DNA of 64,000 nucleotides from Desulfobacteraceae bacterium. Its GTDB lineage: Bacteria > Desulfobacterota > DSM-4660 > Desulfatiglandales > Desulfatiglandaceae. Below the pieces are notes generated by a model. The model did no database searches. It was not told where the DNA came from and saw nothing but the letters and a program-made list of their open reading frames with translations. The stretch covers positions 1 through 64,000 of the forward strand of contig JAUWMR010000013.1 in assembly GCA_030613055.1 (NCBI GenBank), written 5' to 3'. The translations under genes and the position numbers were made by a program. Of this stretch, positions 35,758 to 46,654 are shown one piece after another; positions within the stretch are counted from its first letter, which is position 1, and each line of letters begins with the position of its first letter.

Positions 35758-36213
35758 ATGGACAATTTAAATAGCAGTCAGCCTGTAGTCGAGGCAAAGA
35801 GCACAATACAAGGGCCAGAGCGTGAAGACAGCTATGAATTTTACATGGGAAAAGAGACCCTGCTCCTTGTGGATGATGAAAATATGATTCTTGGCGTTGG
35901 CAGTGAGATGCTTAAAGAATTAGGTTATGTAGTCCTGATAGCAAGAAACGGAAAAGAGGCCGTTGAAATATACAGGACAAATCAGGGCAAAATTAATATG
36001 GTCATCCTGGATATGATCATGCCGGGCATGGGAGGAGGGGAGACCTACGACAAGATTAAGGAAATAAATCCCAATATTAAGGTGTTGCTTACAAGTGGTT
36101 ACGATATCGATGGAGAGGCAACCGAGATATTAGGGCGGGGTTGCACCGGCTTTATTCAAAAACCATTTGATATGAAGATGCTGTCGCAAAAGTTGAGAGA
36201 GATCCTCGATTAG
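35758..36213 (+). CDS. Single-domain response regulator
   Basis: A 151-residue receiver with a 30-residue N-terminal tail: VDDEN at 39-43, phospho-Asp 85 in VILDMIMPG, LLTSGY and Lys in FIQKPF. There is no output domain. AAGGGGTAA precedes the ATG. Its stop touches the stop of the convergent cheA-like gene with no gap. A lone receiver beside CheA could be the CheY of this system, made only when the sigma-54 activator is on (inference). Confidence 0.9.
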   Translation: MDNLNSSQPVVEAKSTIQGPEREDSYEFYMGKETLLLVDDENMILGVGSEMLKELGYVVLIARNGKEAVEIYRTNQGKINMVILDMIMPGMGGGETYDKIKEINPNIKVLLTSGYDIDGEATEILGRGCTGFIQKPFDMKMLSQKLREILD

Positions 36214-37788
36214 TCATGGAAGGCTTTCAATGTCAAGGAGTATGGATATTTCTCCGTTTTCCATGATTCCAACTCCGGAGAAGAGTTTCGATTTACCTAA
36301 CAGTTCGCCTACGGGCATGACCATCATCTGCCTGTTGCCGATAATGTCGCCCACTAATATTTTAAGCTCTCCTCCATTATCGCTCTTTATATGTTTTTCT
36401 CCGGGATGCCTGATTGTAAGGATATGATGCTGATTTTTCAGGTTATTTTTTATGCCCAGTATTCCTTTTAGATCGTAGTAAGAGTTATTGTCATCGGGAG
36501 AAATACTATCAGTCTGTTCGATGGACATAACGTTTAGTGTAGGAATTGAGAGGATATAATCACCTAAATGAAAGGTTATCGTGTAGATTATTGAAAGGGT
36601 GACCGGCAGTTTTATTGTGAATTCGGTTCCTTTTGAGGCCTCCGAACTAATTGTCAGGGCCCCACCTAAATACTCTATGGCCTGTGAGACAACGTTCATC
36701 CCTATACCTCTGCCGGCCATATCTGAGGTGGTTACAGCCGAAGAAAAGTCAGGGCTGAGAATTGTATCGAACAATTCTTCTTGAGACATCCGGGCAATCT
36801 CATCCTCGCGTAAAGATTTCTTATCACTGAGATATTTAGCAATGGCCACCCTGTCAATGCCCCTGCCGTCATCGCTTAATTTGATGGTAAGGCTGTCTCC
36901 TTTACGGGTAGCCTCTAAGGTGATTTTGCCCACAGGGCTTTTTCCCAGCTCTTCACGTTCCTTTGGCGACTCGATTCCATGGGCGATACAATTTCTGAAG
37001 ATATGAACGAAAGGTTCCCTGAGACGCTCAAATAAGGTAATGTCTGCTTCCAGTTGGCCTCCTATGACCTCGAAATCTATCTCCTTTTCATTTTCCTTAG
37101 CCAGATTTCTAATTGTCTTGACAAAGATATCTGCAAAGTCTGTCACTGAAACAAGACGTAACTGAGCCAGACGAAAATGGAGCCCCTTCAACATGGATGT
37201 GTAATCGTCGATCCAGTTTCTGAGACCCCCTGATATTTGTTCAAGTGAGAGAGGCGGCAGGGACTTTTCCAGGAGCATAATTTCCTGGGATAGGCCAAGG
37301 AGCTCCTCAATCAGGGAATATTTCACACGTACATAATCAATATTCTCAGCGCGAGGATGGATATGTGTTGGAAGGGATTTCTTGCGATTGCGCCCACTTG
37401 CATCTTGCTCAGGGCCTTTTCTGAATTGAGAAATCAGGGAATCGTACCACCTCTGGTCTTCAGCGGTACTGATTTCCCCCATTTGCGCCACTAAAAGCCT
37501 GAGCAGGTCTCCACCCTGGAAAATAGACTGGATAGCGCCTGGGGTAGCATCAATTGTACCCTGCTGAAACTCTTTGCACCAGTTTTCAACAGCATGGCTT
37601 AAGACGGAAATTTTTTCCAGGCTGAGTGCCTTGGCCATCCCCTTTATAGAGTGTACCTTACCGTGAATATCCGCCCACAATCCTAAATCGGAAGGATTTT
37701 TTTCAACCCTCATCAAGAGCCTGTCAAGTTCCTTAAGGTATTTATCAGACTCCTGGCTGAATATCTTTTGGTATTTCTGAAGGTCCAT
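36214..37788 (-). CDS. CheA-type chemotaxis histidine kinase
   Basis: A 524-residue kinase with an N-terminal Hpt domain, phospho-His 46 in VHSIKGMA. A linker and dimer region (about 160-230) follow. The HATPase has FVHIFRNCIAHGIESPKERE (read in parts), SDDGRGID and GRGIGMNVV. The C-terminus is a CheW-like domain from about 390. The CheY-binding P2 domain is not evident and no receiver is attached. Its start lies within the end of the CheW gene (44-base overlap), indicating tight coupling with the CheW and MCP genes upstream. Confidence 0.9.
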   Translation of the reverse strand: MDLQKYQKIFSQESDKYLKELDRLLMRVEKNPSDLGLWADIHGKVHSIKGMAKALSLEKISVLSHAVENWCKEFQQGTIDATPGAIQSIFQGGDLLRLLVAQMGEISTAEDQRWYDSLISQFRKGPEQDASGRNRKKSLPTHIHPRAENIDYVRVKYSLIEELLGLSQEIMLLEKSLPPLSLEQISGGLRNWIDDYTSMLKGLHFRLAQLRLVSVTDFADIFVKTIRNLAKENEKEIDFEVIGGQLEADITLFERLREPFVHIFRNCIAHGIESPKEREELGKSPVGKITLEATRKGDSLTIKLSDDGRGIDRVAIAKYLSDKKSLREDEIARMSQEELFDTILSPDFSSAVTTSDMAGRGIGMNVVSQAIEYLGGALTISSEASKGTEFTIKLPVTLSIIYTITFHLGDYILSIPTLNVMSIEQTDSISPDDNNSYYDLKGILGIKNNLKNQHHILTIRHPGEKHIKSDNGGELKILVGDIIGNRQMMVMPVGELLGKSKLFSGVGIMENGEISILLDIESLP

Positions 37789-38173
37789 AAGTGAGTGCCA
37801 GTAATTTAGCCCAGATCTGTTCAGGGGTTACACGGCGGACAGTGTATTTTCCCTCAACATTAACAGTATCTGTATCCTTTCCATCCTCGATCCATAAAAG
37901 CCCTATGATTTTCCCGGGTACCATAGCCAGCTTTTTGTCAGACCATTTCAAGAGCATAATCCGGATATTTGCATCAAATTTGGATTTTCCGTTTGTCAGC
38001 AGGCCTGCAATATCGATGACGTCAAACAACTCCCCCCTGTAATATATCAGGCCGAGGTGAAGTGGGGGTGTAAGGGGAGCCCGGGTGATCTTAACGTCCT
38101 CTATAACACGGTAGATATAACGGGCGTCTATTCCAAAGTATTCATCTGCTGCCTTAAACGTAAATAGTTCCAT
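37745..38173 (-). CDS. CheW-like adaptor
   Basis: A 142-residue single CheW domain: LFTFKAADEYFGIDARYIYRVIED (read in parts), LGLIYYRGELFDVIDIAGLL and an MLLKWSDKKLAMVP strand. It couples the receptor to CheA. It is encoded between the MCP and CheA genes and overlaps the latter. Confidence 0.87.
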   Translation of the reverse strand: MELFTFKAADEYFGIDARYIYRVIEDVKITRAPLTPPLHLGLIYYRGELFDVIDIAGLLTNGKSKFDANIRIMLLKWSDKKLAMVPGKIIGLLWIEDGKDTDTVNVEGKYTVRRVTPEQIWAKLLALTYGPSEIPKDIQPGV

Positions 38174-38209
38174 TATTCCAATTGCGGAGCGAAGCGAAGC
38201 TAAGTTTAA

Positions 38210-39511
38210 TCAAGTGGCGTTTTGTTTTGGATTGTCAATCTGAATAGAGTTTTGCTCCCTCTTGAGTTTGAAGTGCCGTTGTGTTTCCATCATCTTCTCA
38301 GAAAGGGAGTTCAATGCTTTCATAGCTTTTACCATATTGATCATATCTTCTTTTTGGTTTCTGGTTGCCACAGTGGTTTTTTGGGTTGAGACGAAATTTT
38401 TATTGGCAAGTCGCGATAGTTCCTGGAAATGGCTTGAAAGGCTTCTTATCTGTTTTACCTGTTTGGCGGTGACATCCTCAACCCCTTTTATAGCTGTAAA
38501 AATATTTTTTACACCTGTCAATGTTTCACTAAATGTGCTTACTATACTGTGAATAGTTTCGCGCCCCTGGTTAATACCATCCTGGCTTTTCTTCAGGGCC
38601 ACAATAACATCCTGATTATCTTCAAGGATGTCGTCCACCATTTTCTTGATGTCCCCTGATGACCGTTTGGAGTTTTCAGCCATATTTCTTATTTCATCGG
38701 CAACAATGGCGAATCCTTTTCCTGTTTCACCGGCCCTTGTTGCTTCTATGGAAGCATTTAGGGAGAGAAGGTCGGTCTTTTGAGCTATATCATCCATTAC
38801 GTTGATTACCATCTTGATTTTTTCTATCTTGTTAGCTAACCGGAACATAGGTTGAGTATAATCGGCCATCTGCTTTAGAACGTTGTCTAAATGACTGACG
38901 GTTTCACGTGCCTTTGCTTCCCCTGCTTCAGACTTAAGGCGTGCCTCATTGACTTGGGCAACCGTTTCCGATGACTGCCTGACCATCTCATCCATTTCAT
39001 TTAACGCGTTGTCCAGGGTGATAGAGGTCTTTTGCACAATAAGAGTCTGAGCTTCCGATCCACTGGCTATAGTTTTTGCTGACCGGTCTATTTCTGCGCT
39101 GTTTGTCACAACTTTTTTAACTAACACTGTAAGGTTCGAGTTGGTTTGCTGTATACGAACCGAAACGTTCCTCATGTCGGATATCATACTCCTGAGTTCA
39201 TCTACCATTATGGCAAATATCTCCTCAAGATCGCGGATTTCATCCTGTGATAACAGGAGAATATCCCTGGACAGATCTCCGCGGCTGATCTCCCTTGCAA
39301 CATCACTGAGGATATTGAGTCTATTAACAAGTGATTTTGAAAAAATACCCCCCAAAATAATGCCTGCAGCTAGAGCAAATACTGTAGAAATGGCCTGTGC
39401 GAGAAAATAATCCGTTGTCACGCGGTTGACGACTCCAACCACAGTCATAACGATCAGCAGCAGTCCTAAAAAACTAAGGATCAGCTTATCCTTTATGCTT
39501 GTTCTGTTCAT
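38210..39511 (-). CDS. Methyl-accepting chemotaxis protein with minimal periplasmic part
   Basis: A 433-residue receptor. Two membrane segments (about 11-29 and 35-57) are separated by only a few residues, so there is almost no periplasmic sensor. A HAMP segment follows (LVNRLNILSDVAREISRGDL). The signalling tip contains AQKTDLLSLNASIEATRAGE and GKGFAIVADEIRNMAENS. Input may come from the membrane, the cytoplasm or partner proteins. The start overlaps the stop of the receiver-PAS gene (TGATGA-type junction). No cheR or cheB is in the window. Confidence 0.9.
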   Translation of the reverse strand: MNRTSIKDKLILSFLGLLLIVMTVVGVVNRVTTDYFLAQAISTVFALAAGIILGGIFSKSLVNRLNILSDVAREISRGDLSRDILLLSQDEIRDLEEIFAIMVDELRSMISDMRNVSVRIQQTNSNLTVLVKKVVTNSAEIDRSAKTIASGSEAQTLIVQKTSITLDNALNEMDEMVRQSSETVAQVNEARLKSEAGEAKARETVSHLDNVLKQMADYTQPMFRLANKIEKIKMVINVMDDIAQKTDLLSLNASIEATRAGETGKGFAIVADEIRNMAENSKRSSGDIKKMVDDILEDNQDVIVALKKSQDGINQGRETIHSIVSTFSETLTGVKNIFTAIKGVEDVTAKQVKQIRSLSSHFQELSRLANKNFVSTQKTTVATRNQKEDMINMVKAMKALNSLSEKMMETQRHFKLKREQNSIQIDNPKQNAT

Positions 39512-40299
39512 CAGCCAGTCTCCTCCAATATAAATATGAATCCGTTTATTTCACCATCAAGTTTGAAAAGAGAGGCAATGACACGGATCTGTCGAGAATT
39601 AATAGCAACTAAGAATTCGATTCGTCCTGACTCGGATTTAAAGATCAAGTTTTTTAACGTCTCGATTATCATGGGCCTATCGTTTTCCGGAAATATACTT
39701 GTGATTTGCCTGTTAAGCATTTCATCAATTGATTTGCCTAATATATGAAGGGCAATTGAGTTGGAAGTTATGATTCTGGCATCACGATCAACAACAAGTA
39801 CCCCCATGCCAATACACTGGATGATAGCCCTGTGAAAATTTACTGTTTGTATCAATTCATCGGTAATTTGCCTTGGCATTAGATCGGCTTGTTTGAAAAT
39901 ATTGTCTTCGGATGAAGAAAACACTGGATCATTTTCGATTTTATCCAACAGGTTCTCAATGTGCTTAGCCATTTTTTCCATGGGCCCCTTTGCAAGAAAA
40001 TAATCGGCCCCAATATTTTCAAGACTTTCCAGATTTTCGATCATCACTCCTGAAAGGGCTACTATGGCAAAACTGGAATCGACGAATCTTTTCCGGGCAA
40101 ATGTTATTAACTGCTTCCCGTCAATTTTTGGCATAATCATGTCCACGAACAGGAGATCAACGGATTCTTCCTCTAATTTTGATATAGCCTCTTTGCCGTC
40201 ATATGCCTTGAATACCTGGTATCCTCTTGCCTCAAGCAACTCTGTAACAAACTCTACAAAAAAGAAATCATTATCTACTACCAGTGCCTTAACTCCCAT
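39511..40299 (-). CDS. Receiver-PAS protein
   Basis: A 262-residue protein. The receiver domain (1-120) has phospho-Asp in LLFVDMIMPKIDG and a Lys in FLAKGP. A PAS domain (about 150-262) follows, with VLVVDRDARIITSN and IFILEE. There is no kinase or DNA-binding output. A PAS domain fused to a receiver suggests ligand or redox modulation of a phospho-switch. Coupled to the MCP gene by stop-start overlap. Confidence 0.85.
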   Translation of the reverse strand: MGVKALVVDNDFFFVEFVTELLEARGYQVFKAYDGKEAISKLEEESVDLLFVDMIMPKIDGKQLITFARKRFVDSSFAIVALSGVMIENLESLENIGADYFLAKGPMEKMAKHIENLLDKIENDPVFSSSEDNIFKQADLMPRQITDELIQTVNFHRAIIQCIGMGVLVVDRDARIITSNSIALHILGKSIDEMLNRQITSIFPENDRPMIIETLKNLIFKSESGRIEFLVAINSRQIRVIASLFKLDGEINGFIFILEETG

Positions 40300-40315
40300 T
40301 TGCCTTACCTCAAGG

Positions 40316-40526
40316 ATTGATGATTGACGATTGACTATGTCGGAGCCCAGTGAAATACAGAGTCAATTTCACAGGGGCGCCTTTTTGCGGCTTACCAATC
40401 AAGATGAAGCCGCAAAAAGCGCAAAATTTTAGAATCGCATTTAACAAAATCAATAGGTTGCAGACAGAGAAATTTCTTTAACTTCCTTTTTACGAGCGCA
40501 TCAATCGTCAATAGTCAATCATCAAT
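40316..40526. repeat. Inverted-repeat-bounded element with nested hairpin
   Basis: ATTGATGATTGAC at 40316-40328 is inverted at 40514-40526, followed on each side by further TTGAC/GTCAA units. Inside, TTTTTGCGGCTT and AAGCCGCAAAAAG (about 40381-40421) form a hairpin. The stop codon of the PilB-like gene falls in the right-hand repeat. Confidence 0.7.
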
Positions 40527-42909
40527 TAATACACACCCTCCGCACCTCGCTAATATCGGTTAATCCCTGGAAAGCTTTTTGAATACCGTCCTGCTTCAGT
40601 GTGGTCATACCCTCTTTTTTCGCCTGTTCAAACAGAAGCTCCGAGTTGGCCTGTTTTTTAATCATCCTCTTTGTTTCGGCGGTGCCTTCCATCAATTCAT
40701 GAACGCCAAGCCTTCCTTTATAACCGGTTCCGGAACAGATTTCGCATCCATCGCCGGGACGGTAAAGAGTTAGATCGCGCGTGTATTCGATGCCTGTCGC
40801 GCCAAATTTATCCTTTCCATAATCTGTCACGATTTCCTCAAATTCTTCTTCATCGGGATGGTATTCCTGGAGGCAGTTTGTACACAATCTCCTGACCAGC
40901 CTCTGGGCCAGAACACCAAGGAAGGCATCGGAAAAATTAAGTGGGTTGAGCCCCATGTCAAGTAATCGTGTGACTGTTTCCGGCGCGCTGTTTGTATGAA
41001 GAGTCGAAAAAACAAGATGGCCGGTAAGGGATGCCTCAATGCCGATGGAGGCGGTCTCTTCATCACGCATTTCACCGATCATAATCACATCCGGATCTGC
41101 CCTTAAAAAGGCGCGCATGATCCGGGCGAAATCGAGTCCAATCTTGGGTTTGGCCTCCACCTGTCTCAGGCCGGGCTGAGTGATCTCTACAGGGTCTTCC
41201 GCGGTCCAGATTTTGATGCCCGGTTTATTTATATATCCGAGTGCGGAGTGAAGGGTTGTGGTTTTACCCGAACCGGTCGGCCCCACTACTAATATCAGGC
41301 CGTAAGGTTTTGCGAGAATATCCTTCATAATCCCGAAGTTTCTGTCATTCAGCCCCATATCCTCCAGTCTCATAGCGCCTGCCTTGGCAAGGATTCTCAA
41401 CACGGCATCCTCATAATTCCCGGTAGTTGGGAGAGTAGCCACCCTGAGTTCAAACGGGGGTATGCCTTTGCGTTTGAATTTGATTTTCCCGTCCTGGGGC
41501 AGACGCCTTTCCGCAATATCGAGCTCTGCCATGATTTTAATCCTTGAAAGAACGCCTCTGGCCATGGAGTTGGGAATTTTGATGTAATCCTGACATACAC
41601 CGTCTATCCGGAACCGTAGGTTCGTGGCCTTGGTAATAGGGGAAGGTTCAACATGAATGTCGGAGGCATTTTTCCGGTACGCGGCAATAATCGCCTGATC
41701 AATGAGTTTCACTACCTGTCCTGATGCCTCATCAAATTCTTCTTCGTGATATTCTGCTTCCTCGTCTTCTTCAAAGGAGACATCCGGAATCAGGTCAAAG
41801 TCATCAACCATCTCTTCGGCAGGGGCCGGATCTTCGTACGATTTTCCGTCAAAGAAGTGCCTGATGTATGCCTCAACGTCCTCCTTTATAGCCACGGAGA
41901 AGTTGATCTTTTTTGTCTTTACCAGGACCCTGATGTGATCAATCTTGGTGAGCTCCTTAGGGTCATCAATAAGTATCTCAACGCTGTCCTTTTCCCAGCT
42001 CAACGGGACCCAATGCTCGTACAAGAGAAACGCTTTTTTTAGATTACCGATAAGCTCAACCGGCGTGGGCAATTCCGGACTAAAGCTTTTGAAAGGACAG
42101 CCGTAAAAATAGGAGAGTGATTTGCCTACCTCTTCTTTCGTTATTCTAAAATGCTCGATCAAGAGATATTCCACGCTCTTTTTGCTCTTTTTTGAGAGCG
42201 CCAGGGCCTGCTGCAACTGGTCCGTAGATACCATTTTCTGTTTTAGGAGGTAGTCGTATCGTGAACTATAAGAAACGCTGGCCAGTAAAGAATCTATTCT
42301 CGTTCTGATCTCTTTGTTTTTTGGATCAAGTGTTTTAGCGGATTCATAGAGTTTGTGGGCCAGATCCTTGTTGTCTAACTTTTCCATCTCAAGACCAGCC
42401 ATATATTTGATCTGGGCCTTTTCCAGGTCTTTAAGATTATTTTCGTTGATGATCTTTTCCGTCTGCTCTACGATCTTAGACGGGGGGTAGATTTTAAACA
42501 GGCACTCTACAAGCGGAGGGATAATTTCATCGGATGGATAATCCAGCTTAAATAATTTTTTGTATTCGGAAATTGCCTCATTAAAAAGCCCCAGTTCCCT
42601 GAATGAGGATACACTGCCTAAAATTGAAGGAACATCTTCTTTACTTGAGAGTCTTTTCCTCAAGACGGAGATGTCTTCGGGAGTCAATTTGTCATGTTCG
42701 CTTTTTTCCTGCCCCATCATTTCATTTTTTAATTGAGTGATTTTTTTGCTGACAGTTTTCCGGTTTTGCTTGCTCAACTTTGGGAAATCTGACAGTATCC
42801 GTTCATAAACACCTAATGATTCATCGAGCAATCCCATGGAATGATAGGCTGCTGCCTCATTGATTTTGGTCTCAATTTCATCTTTTTTGTCTACACGGAT
42901 CCCGTTCAT
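40522..42909 (-). CDS. PilB/GspE-type secretion or pilus-extension ATPase with N-terminal helical repeats
   Basis: A 795-residue protein. Residues 1-220 are helical and TPR-like (AAAYHSMGLLDESLGVYERIL, LYESAKTLDPKNKEI), unusual for PilB. An MshEN-like N-domain (about 225-370) precedes the ATPase. Walker A is GPTGSGKTTT (about 540), Asp/His boxes include RADPDVIMIGEMRDEETA and TGHLVFSTLHTNSAP, and the zinc module has CTNCLQEY and CEICSGTGYKGR. It would power type IV pilus extension or type II secretion, but no pilin or platform gene is nearby. It starts within the hybrid kinase stop (ATGA overlap). Confidence 0.9.
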   Translation of the reverse strand: MNGIRVDKKDEIETKINEAAAYHSMGLLDESLGVYERILSDFPKLSKQNRKTVSKKITQLKNEMMGQEKSEHDKLTPEDISVLRKRLSSKEDVPSILGSVSSFRELGLFNEAISEYKKLFKLDYPSDEIIPPLVECLFKIYPPSKIVEQTEKIINENNLKDLEKAQIKYMAGLEMEKLDNKDLAHKLYESAKTLDPKNKEIRTRIDSLLASVSYSSRYDYLLKQKMVSTDQLQQALALSKKSKKSVEYLLIEHFRITKEEVGKSLSYFYGCPFKSFSPELPTPVELIGNLKKAFLLYEHWVPLSWEKDSVEILIDDPKELTKIDHIRVLVKTKKINFSVAIKEDVEAYIRHFFDGKSYEDPAPAEEMVDDFDLIPDVSFEEDEEAEYHEEEFDEASGQVVKLIDQAIIAAYRKNASDIHVEPSPITKATNLRFRIDGVCQDYIKIPNSMARGVLSRIKIMAELDIAERRLPQDGKIKFKRKGIPPFELRVATLPTTGNYEDAVLRILAKAGAMRLEDMGLNDRNFGIMKDILAKPYGLILVVGPTGSGKTTTLHSALGYINKPGIKIWTAEDPVEITQPGLRQVEAKPKIGLDFARIMRAFLRADPDVIMIGEMRDEETASIGIEASLTGHLVFSTLHTNSAPETVTRLLDMGLNPLNFSDAFLGVLAQRLVRRLCTNCLQEYHPDEEEFEEIVTDYGKDKFGATGIEYTRDLTLYRPGDGCEICSGTGYKGRLGVHELMEGTAETKRMIKKQANSELLFEQAKKEGMTTLKQDGIQKAFQGLTDISEVRRVCIN

Positions 42910-45900
42910 TTTAGTATCACTCCTGCCATTACCTTGCTGAGGTCTATAATATCAACAGGCTTGGTTAAATACCCCTTGATGCGTTTTCTAATCCAATCAT
43001 CTATTCCGTCTGGCCCTGCCATCTCATAACCGGAGATGAGAATTATCTTTGCGTCAGGGTCCATGGAAAGGATCTTTTTTAAGGCGGTCAGGCCGTCCAT
43101 CTCAGGCATATTCCTGTCGAGCAGGACAACATCAGGTCGCCATGCCTCATATTTTTCAAGGGCCTTTTGACCGCTGGTGACAGAATCAGACTTATAACCC
43201 AGGTTATCAAGCAGTTCTTCCATGGATCGAAGAAGATTTTGCTCATCATCCACAATTAGCACTTTTTCACCATTGCCCTTTATTATTTCCGGCACAGCAA
43301 TTTTTTTGTCACGCGGTACGGCATCCGGCAGTGGGAAAAAAATCTTAAACGAGGTTCCCTTGCCCACCCGGGATTGTACCTGGATTTCGCCCCCATGATT
43401 TTTCACAATACCATAGGCCGTAGAAAGACCTAATCCCGTTCCCCTGCCGGGTTCTTTTGTTGTAAAGAAGGGATCAAATATCTTTTTCACGGTCTCCTCA
43501 TCCATCCCGCATCCGGTGTCTGTTATGGCAACAGTTACCCTGTTTTTTTCTTTTTTAGCATCAATCCGTAATGTGCCACCGTCCGGCATTGCATCACGGG
43601 CATTTGTGCACAGATTCATAAAGACCTGGCTTAATGCAGAGTGATCACCATAAATGGGAAGCAGTTCGGCCAGGTCAGTTTGAATATCTGTTTTTTTATC
43701 AAACGACCGGTTTATAATGTGAAAGGTCTCTTTTAGAACTTCCACGAGATTGATAAAGGTTTTTTGGCCGATCCGGACTTTTCTGGAAAACTGGAGCAGG
43801 TCGGTTATCAGGTCAGAGCCTGTTTTGGTCAGCCTGACAATTTCATCCGCATAACTCTGCAATTCAGGGGTGCTCTGGTATTTTAACTGGATAAGCTGGG
43901 TATTGGCCATGACCCCTGCAAGGATATTCCTGAAGTTGTGAGAAATGCCGCTGGCAATAACGCCTATGGATTCCATTTTCTGGGCGTGTCTCAGTTGCGA
44001 CTTGAGTCTCATCCTGTCTGTCATGTCTTTCACCAGCCCCCTGCAGGCGATTATTCCATTGGGCAATTCAACAAGCCAGTTTTTATATTCAAGGATCCTT
44101 TCCTCGCCGCTTTTTATGACGATACGAATCAGTCCCTCGGCTACCCCTTTTTCTTTAAGTACTCTCAAATAGTCATCAAACATATTTTTATAGCGCTCGG
44201 GAATTATATCCCGGACAGTCATGGAAAGTAATTCCGTCTCTTGATAGCCTGTAGTTCTTTCGATAGCCGGGTTGACCTCAATGATCTTTCCCTCCATGTC
44301 ATGAAGGTACCAGAAATCAGATACATTCTCAAAGATATCACGATACCTGGCCTCGTTTTCCTCTATTTTTTTATCGTATCGTTCATGTTCAAAGGCATTT
44401 GCAAGAGAATTTACCGCAGAGCGCAGCAGGTTGATTTCCGCGTCCTGCCATAGATTGCCGTTGACACAATTGTCAAATCCGATAAATCCTTCGAAGCTTT
44501 CCTTAATAAACAGGGGAAGGAGCAGGATGGATTTAATATTCCGGGATTCGAGGAAAGCGCGTTCCTCATCGGGGGAGTCGTCTAAGGTCACGGAAATGAT
44601 TTTTCCGGTCGACATCTCCTGATGCCATCCCGGGCAGGCGTTCTCATAGGACAGGGTTTGCAGGCCGGGATTATCGATCTGAGGCTCTATCTCCTCGGAA
44701 CACCACTCGGACCGCAGGCTCGCGTAAATCCTGCCGTATGCGTCTTTGTGGTTTTCAAACCAGTAGCAACGGCTTGCCTCAGCCGTTTGCCCCATGATCT
44801 TAATAACGTCACCTACAAGTCCCCTTATATTTCCGCCTTTTAACAGTAAAGATGCGACAGAGGCAGATGCCTTTAGATAATTGTGAAGGTTTTCTATCCT
44901 TGTAATATCACTAAAGGTCAAAAGGACGGAAGTGACAATCTCATCCTCCACTTCTAATTGCGTACCTGAGACCTTGAAATGATATAATTTTTCCTGGAAA
45001 TTCCGGCAATTCAAGTTAGCAGAAAAGTCTTCACCCTGTTCAAAGACCCGGCTTTGTTCGACAAAACAACCGGGGCAAGGCTGGTTTCTGCCAAAAAAAA
45101 CAGAATAGCATTTCTGACCAATAATGTCAGCACGTTCCCTATTGAAAAAGATCAGGAAGAATTGATTTACCTCCAATACTGACAGATTACGGTCCAGTAT
45201 TATTACGCCTTCGTTCACACTGTTTAAAATGCCTGAATAGTAGTCACGCTGGATAATGATATCCCTGTGCAAAAGGGAGTTTTTTATGGTTAATGAGGCA
45301 ACATCAACAATGGTATTCAATAATACCAGGTCATCCTGATCGAACTGGCCCTCTTTAATGTTTAATATTTCAATGGCACCGATAACATTTTTGTCAGACC
45401 TGATAGGAGTACAGAGAATGGATCGCGTATCAAAACCTGTTTGATAATCGATATCAGGAAGGAAACGGGAGTCCTTTTTCACCTCGTTTACGATGACCGG
45501 TTCATTTTGTGAAACAACCCATCCGATCAGGCCGTGATTTTCCCCAACACGAACTCCCCTGATATTTTCAGCCGTTTCACCATATGTATATCTGAAGACT
45601 AAATTCCTTAAGTGATCGTTATTGCTTTCAAGTATTGCTATGGTTCCGGCTTCTGCAGCCAATAACTCGACGGATTTCTCCAGCATAGAGTTGAAAACCG
45701 CGTCCTCTGACAGGCTGGAATTTAATATTTGGGCAATCTGATTTAGCAGCCCCATTTCTTTGATCTTTTTTTCCAGGCGCTGTTCGATTAGTTTTTGCCG
45801 GGTCAGATCATAGATTAAGATGATGCCTCCAGGTGGGGATTCACCCTGATCGTCTTTGAAAACGGAAAAAATAAGATCAAGTGTCTTTGGCCCAAGGGTT

Positions 45901-46583
45901 GTTGTTAGATAATTGTCTTTTTGTTTGCCTTTTGGGAGTTTTTTTAGAATGGCCTTGATCTGTTCCCGATCAGAAGGATCAAAATGTTCCTCCACAGAGG
46001 TGTTCAGCAAGTCATTCAGAGATTTTCCTAAGTATTTTTCCGCAGCGGGATTAACCTCCAATATTTTATGGTCAAAGTCGTAAACAATAAGCCCTTCCTT
46101 CATGCATTGGGATATTTGTCGTTTTTGACTTCGACTTGACAGAAGTTCTTCAACGATTTTTCTATGTCTCAAGCCTTTTTTGTGTAAAAGAGACGGTGTT
46201 TCCCTGCCTTTACTTGAGACGATATTCTGGCATACATCTCGAAGTTTTTCTCGGATCGTACCGATCTCACTCTTTTCAATATAATAATCAGCACCTAACT
46301 GATCTCGCCCCGAATATTCCGTTAAGGCACCTGAAATAATGACAATTACAATGTCTGCCAGGGCGGGATCACTTCTAACATATTTAATGAGTTGTTCTCC
46401 CGATATCTTGGGCATAATAAGATCGGTGAAAAGAATATCGGGAGGATTTTTTTTTATTTCCTCAAGGCATTCCTTTCCATTGTTAGCTGTTTTTACCTGA
46501 AACCCCTCTTCCCTCAGAATATCTCCAAAGAGGGCAAGGAACATCAGATCATTGTCCACAATCAAGACTTTAGAAACATTCAA
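42906..46583 (-). CDS. Large hybrid sensor kinase with receivers at both ends
   Basis: A 1225-residue protein, domains in order: receiver (1-125, Asp in [13 protein letters not shown]), PAS (about 165-270), GAF (about 290-435), PAS (about 445-560), GAF (about 570-725), PAS (about 730-850), HisKA (phospho-His near 884 in [11 protein letters not shown]), HATPase ([26 protein letters not shown]) and C-terminal receiver (Asp in [13 protein letters not shown]). No membrane segment is present. The TTG start follows GGAG. The C-terminal receiver ends in the same sequence that survives as a decayed fragment at 56852-56978. Confidence 0.9.
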   Translation of the reverse strand: MNVSKVLIVDNDLMFLALFGDILREEGFQVKTANNGKECLEEIKKNPPDILFTDLIMPKISGEQLIKYVRSDPALADIVIVIISGALTEYSGRDQLGADYYIEKSEIGTIREKLRDVCQNIVSSKGRETPSLLHKKGLRHRKIVEELLSSRSQKRQISQCMKEGLIVYDFDHKILEVNPAAEKYLGKSLNDLLNTSVEEHFDPSDREQIKAILKKLPKGKQKDNYLTTTLGPKTLDLIFSVFKDDQGESPPGGIILIYDLTRQKLIEQRLEKKIKEMGLLNQIAQILNSSLSEDAVFNSMLEKSVELLAAEAGTIAILESNNDHLRNLVFRYTYGETAENIRGVRVGENHGLIGWVVSQNEPVIVNEVKKDSRFLPDIDYQTGFDTRSILCTPIRSDKNVIGAIEILNIKEGQFDQDDLVLLNTIVDVASLTIKNSLLHRDIIIQRDYYSGILNSVNEGVIILDRNLSVLEVNQFFLIFFNRERADIIGQKCYSVFFGRNQPCPGCFVEQSRVFEQGEDFSANLNCRNFQEKLYHFKVSGTQLEVEDEIVTSVLLTFSDITRIENLHNYLKASASVASLLLKGGNIRGLVGDVIKIMGQTAEASRCYWFENHKDAYGRIYASLRSEWCSEEIEPQIDNPGLQTLSYENACPGWHQEMSTGKIISVTLDDSPDEERAFLESRNIKSILLLPLFIKESFEGFIGFDNCVNGNLWQDAEINLLRSAVNSLANAFEHERYDKKIEENEARYRDIFENVSDFWYLHDMEGKIIEVNPAIERTTGYQETELLSMTVRDIIPERYKNMFDDYLRVLKEKGVAEGLIRIVIKSGEERILEYKNWLVELPNGIIACRGLVKDMTDRMRLKSQLRHAQKMESIGVIASGISHNFRNILAGVMANTQLIQLKYQSTPELQSYADEIVRLTKTGSDLITDLLQFSRKVRIGQKTFINLVEVLKETFHIINRSFDKKTDIQTDLAELLPIYGDHSALSQVFMNLCTNARDAMPDGGTLRIDAKKEKNRVTVAITDTGCGMDEETVKKIFDPFFTTKEPGRGTGLGLSTAYGIVKNHGGEIQVQSRVGKGTSFKIFFPLPDAVPRDKKIAVPEIIKGNGEKVLIVDDEQNLLRSMEELLDNLGYKSDSVTSGQKALEKYEAWRPDVVLLDRNMPEMDGLTALKKILSMDPDAKIILISGYEMAGPDGIDDWIRKRIKGYLTKPVDIIDLSKVMAGVILK

Positions 46584-46654
46584 ATCTATTGCTCCAATAT
46601 TCTGTGACCATAGTTATTAAGAAATCTTGTTACTATTTAGGCATCTCTTTTTTA

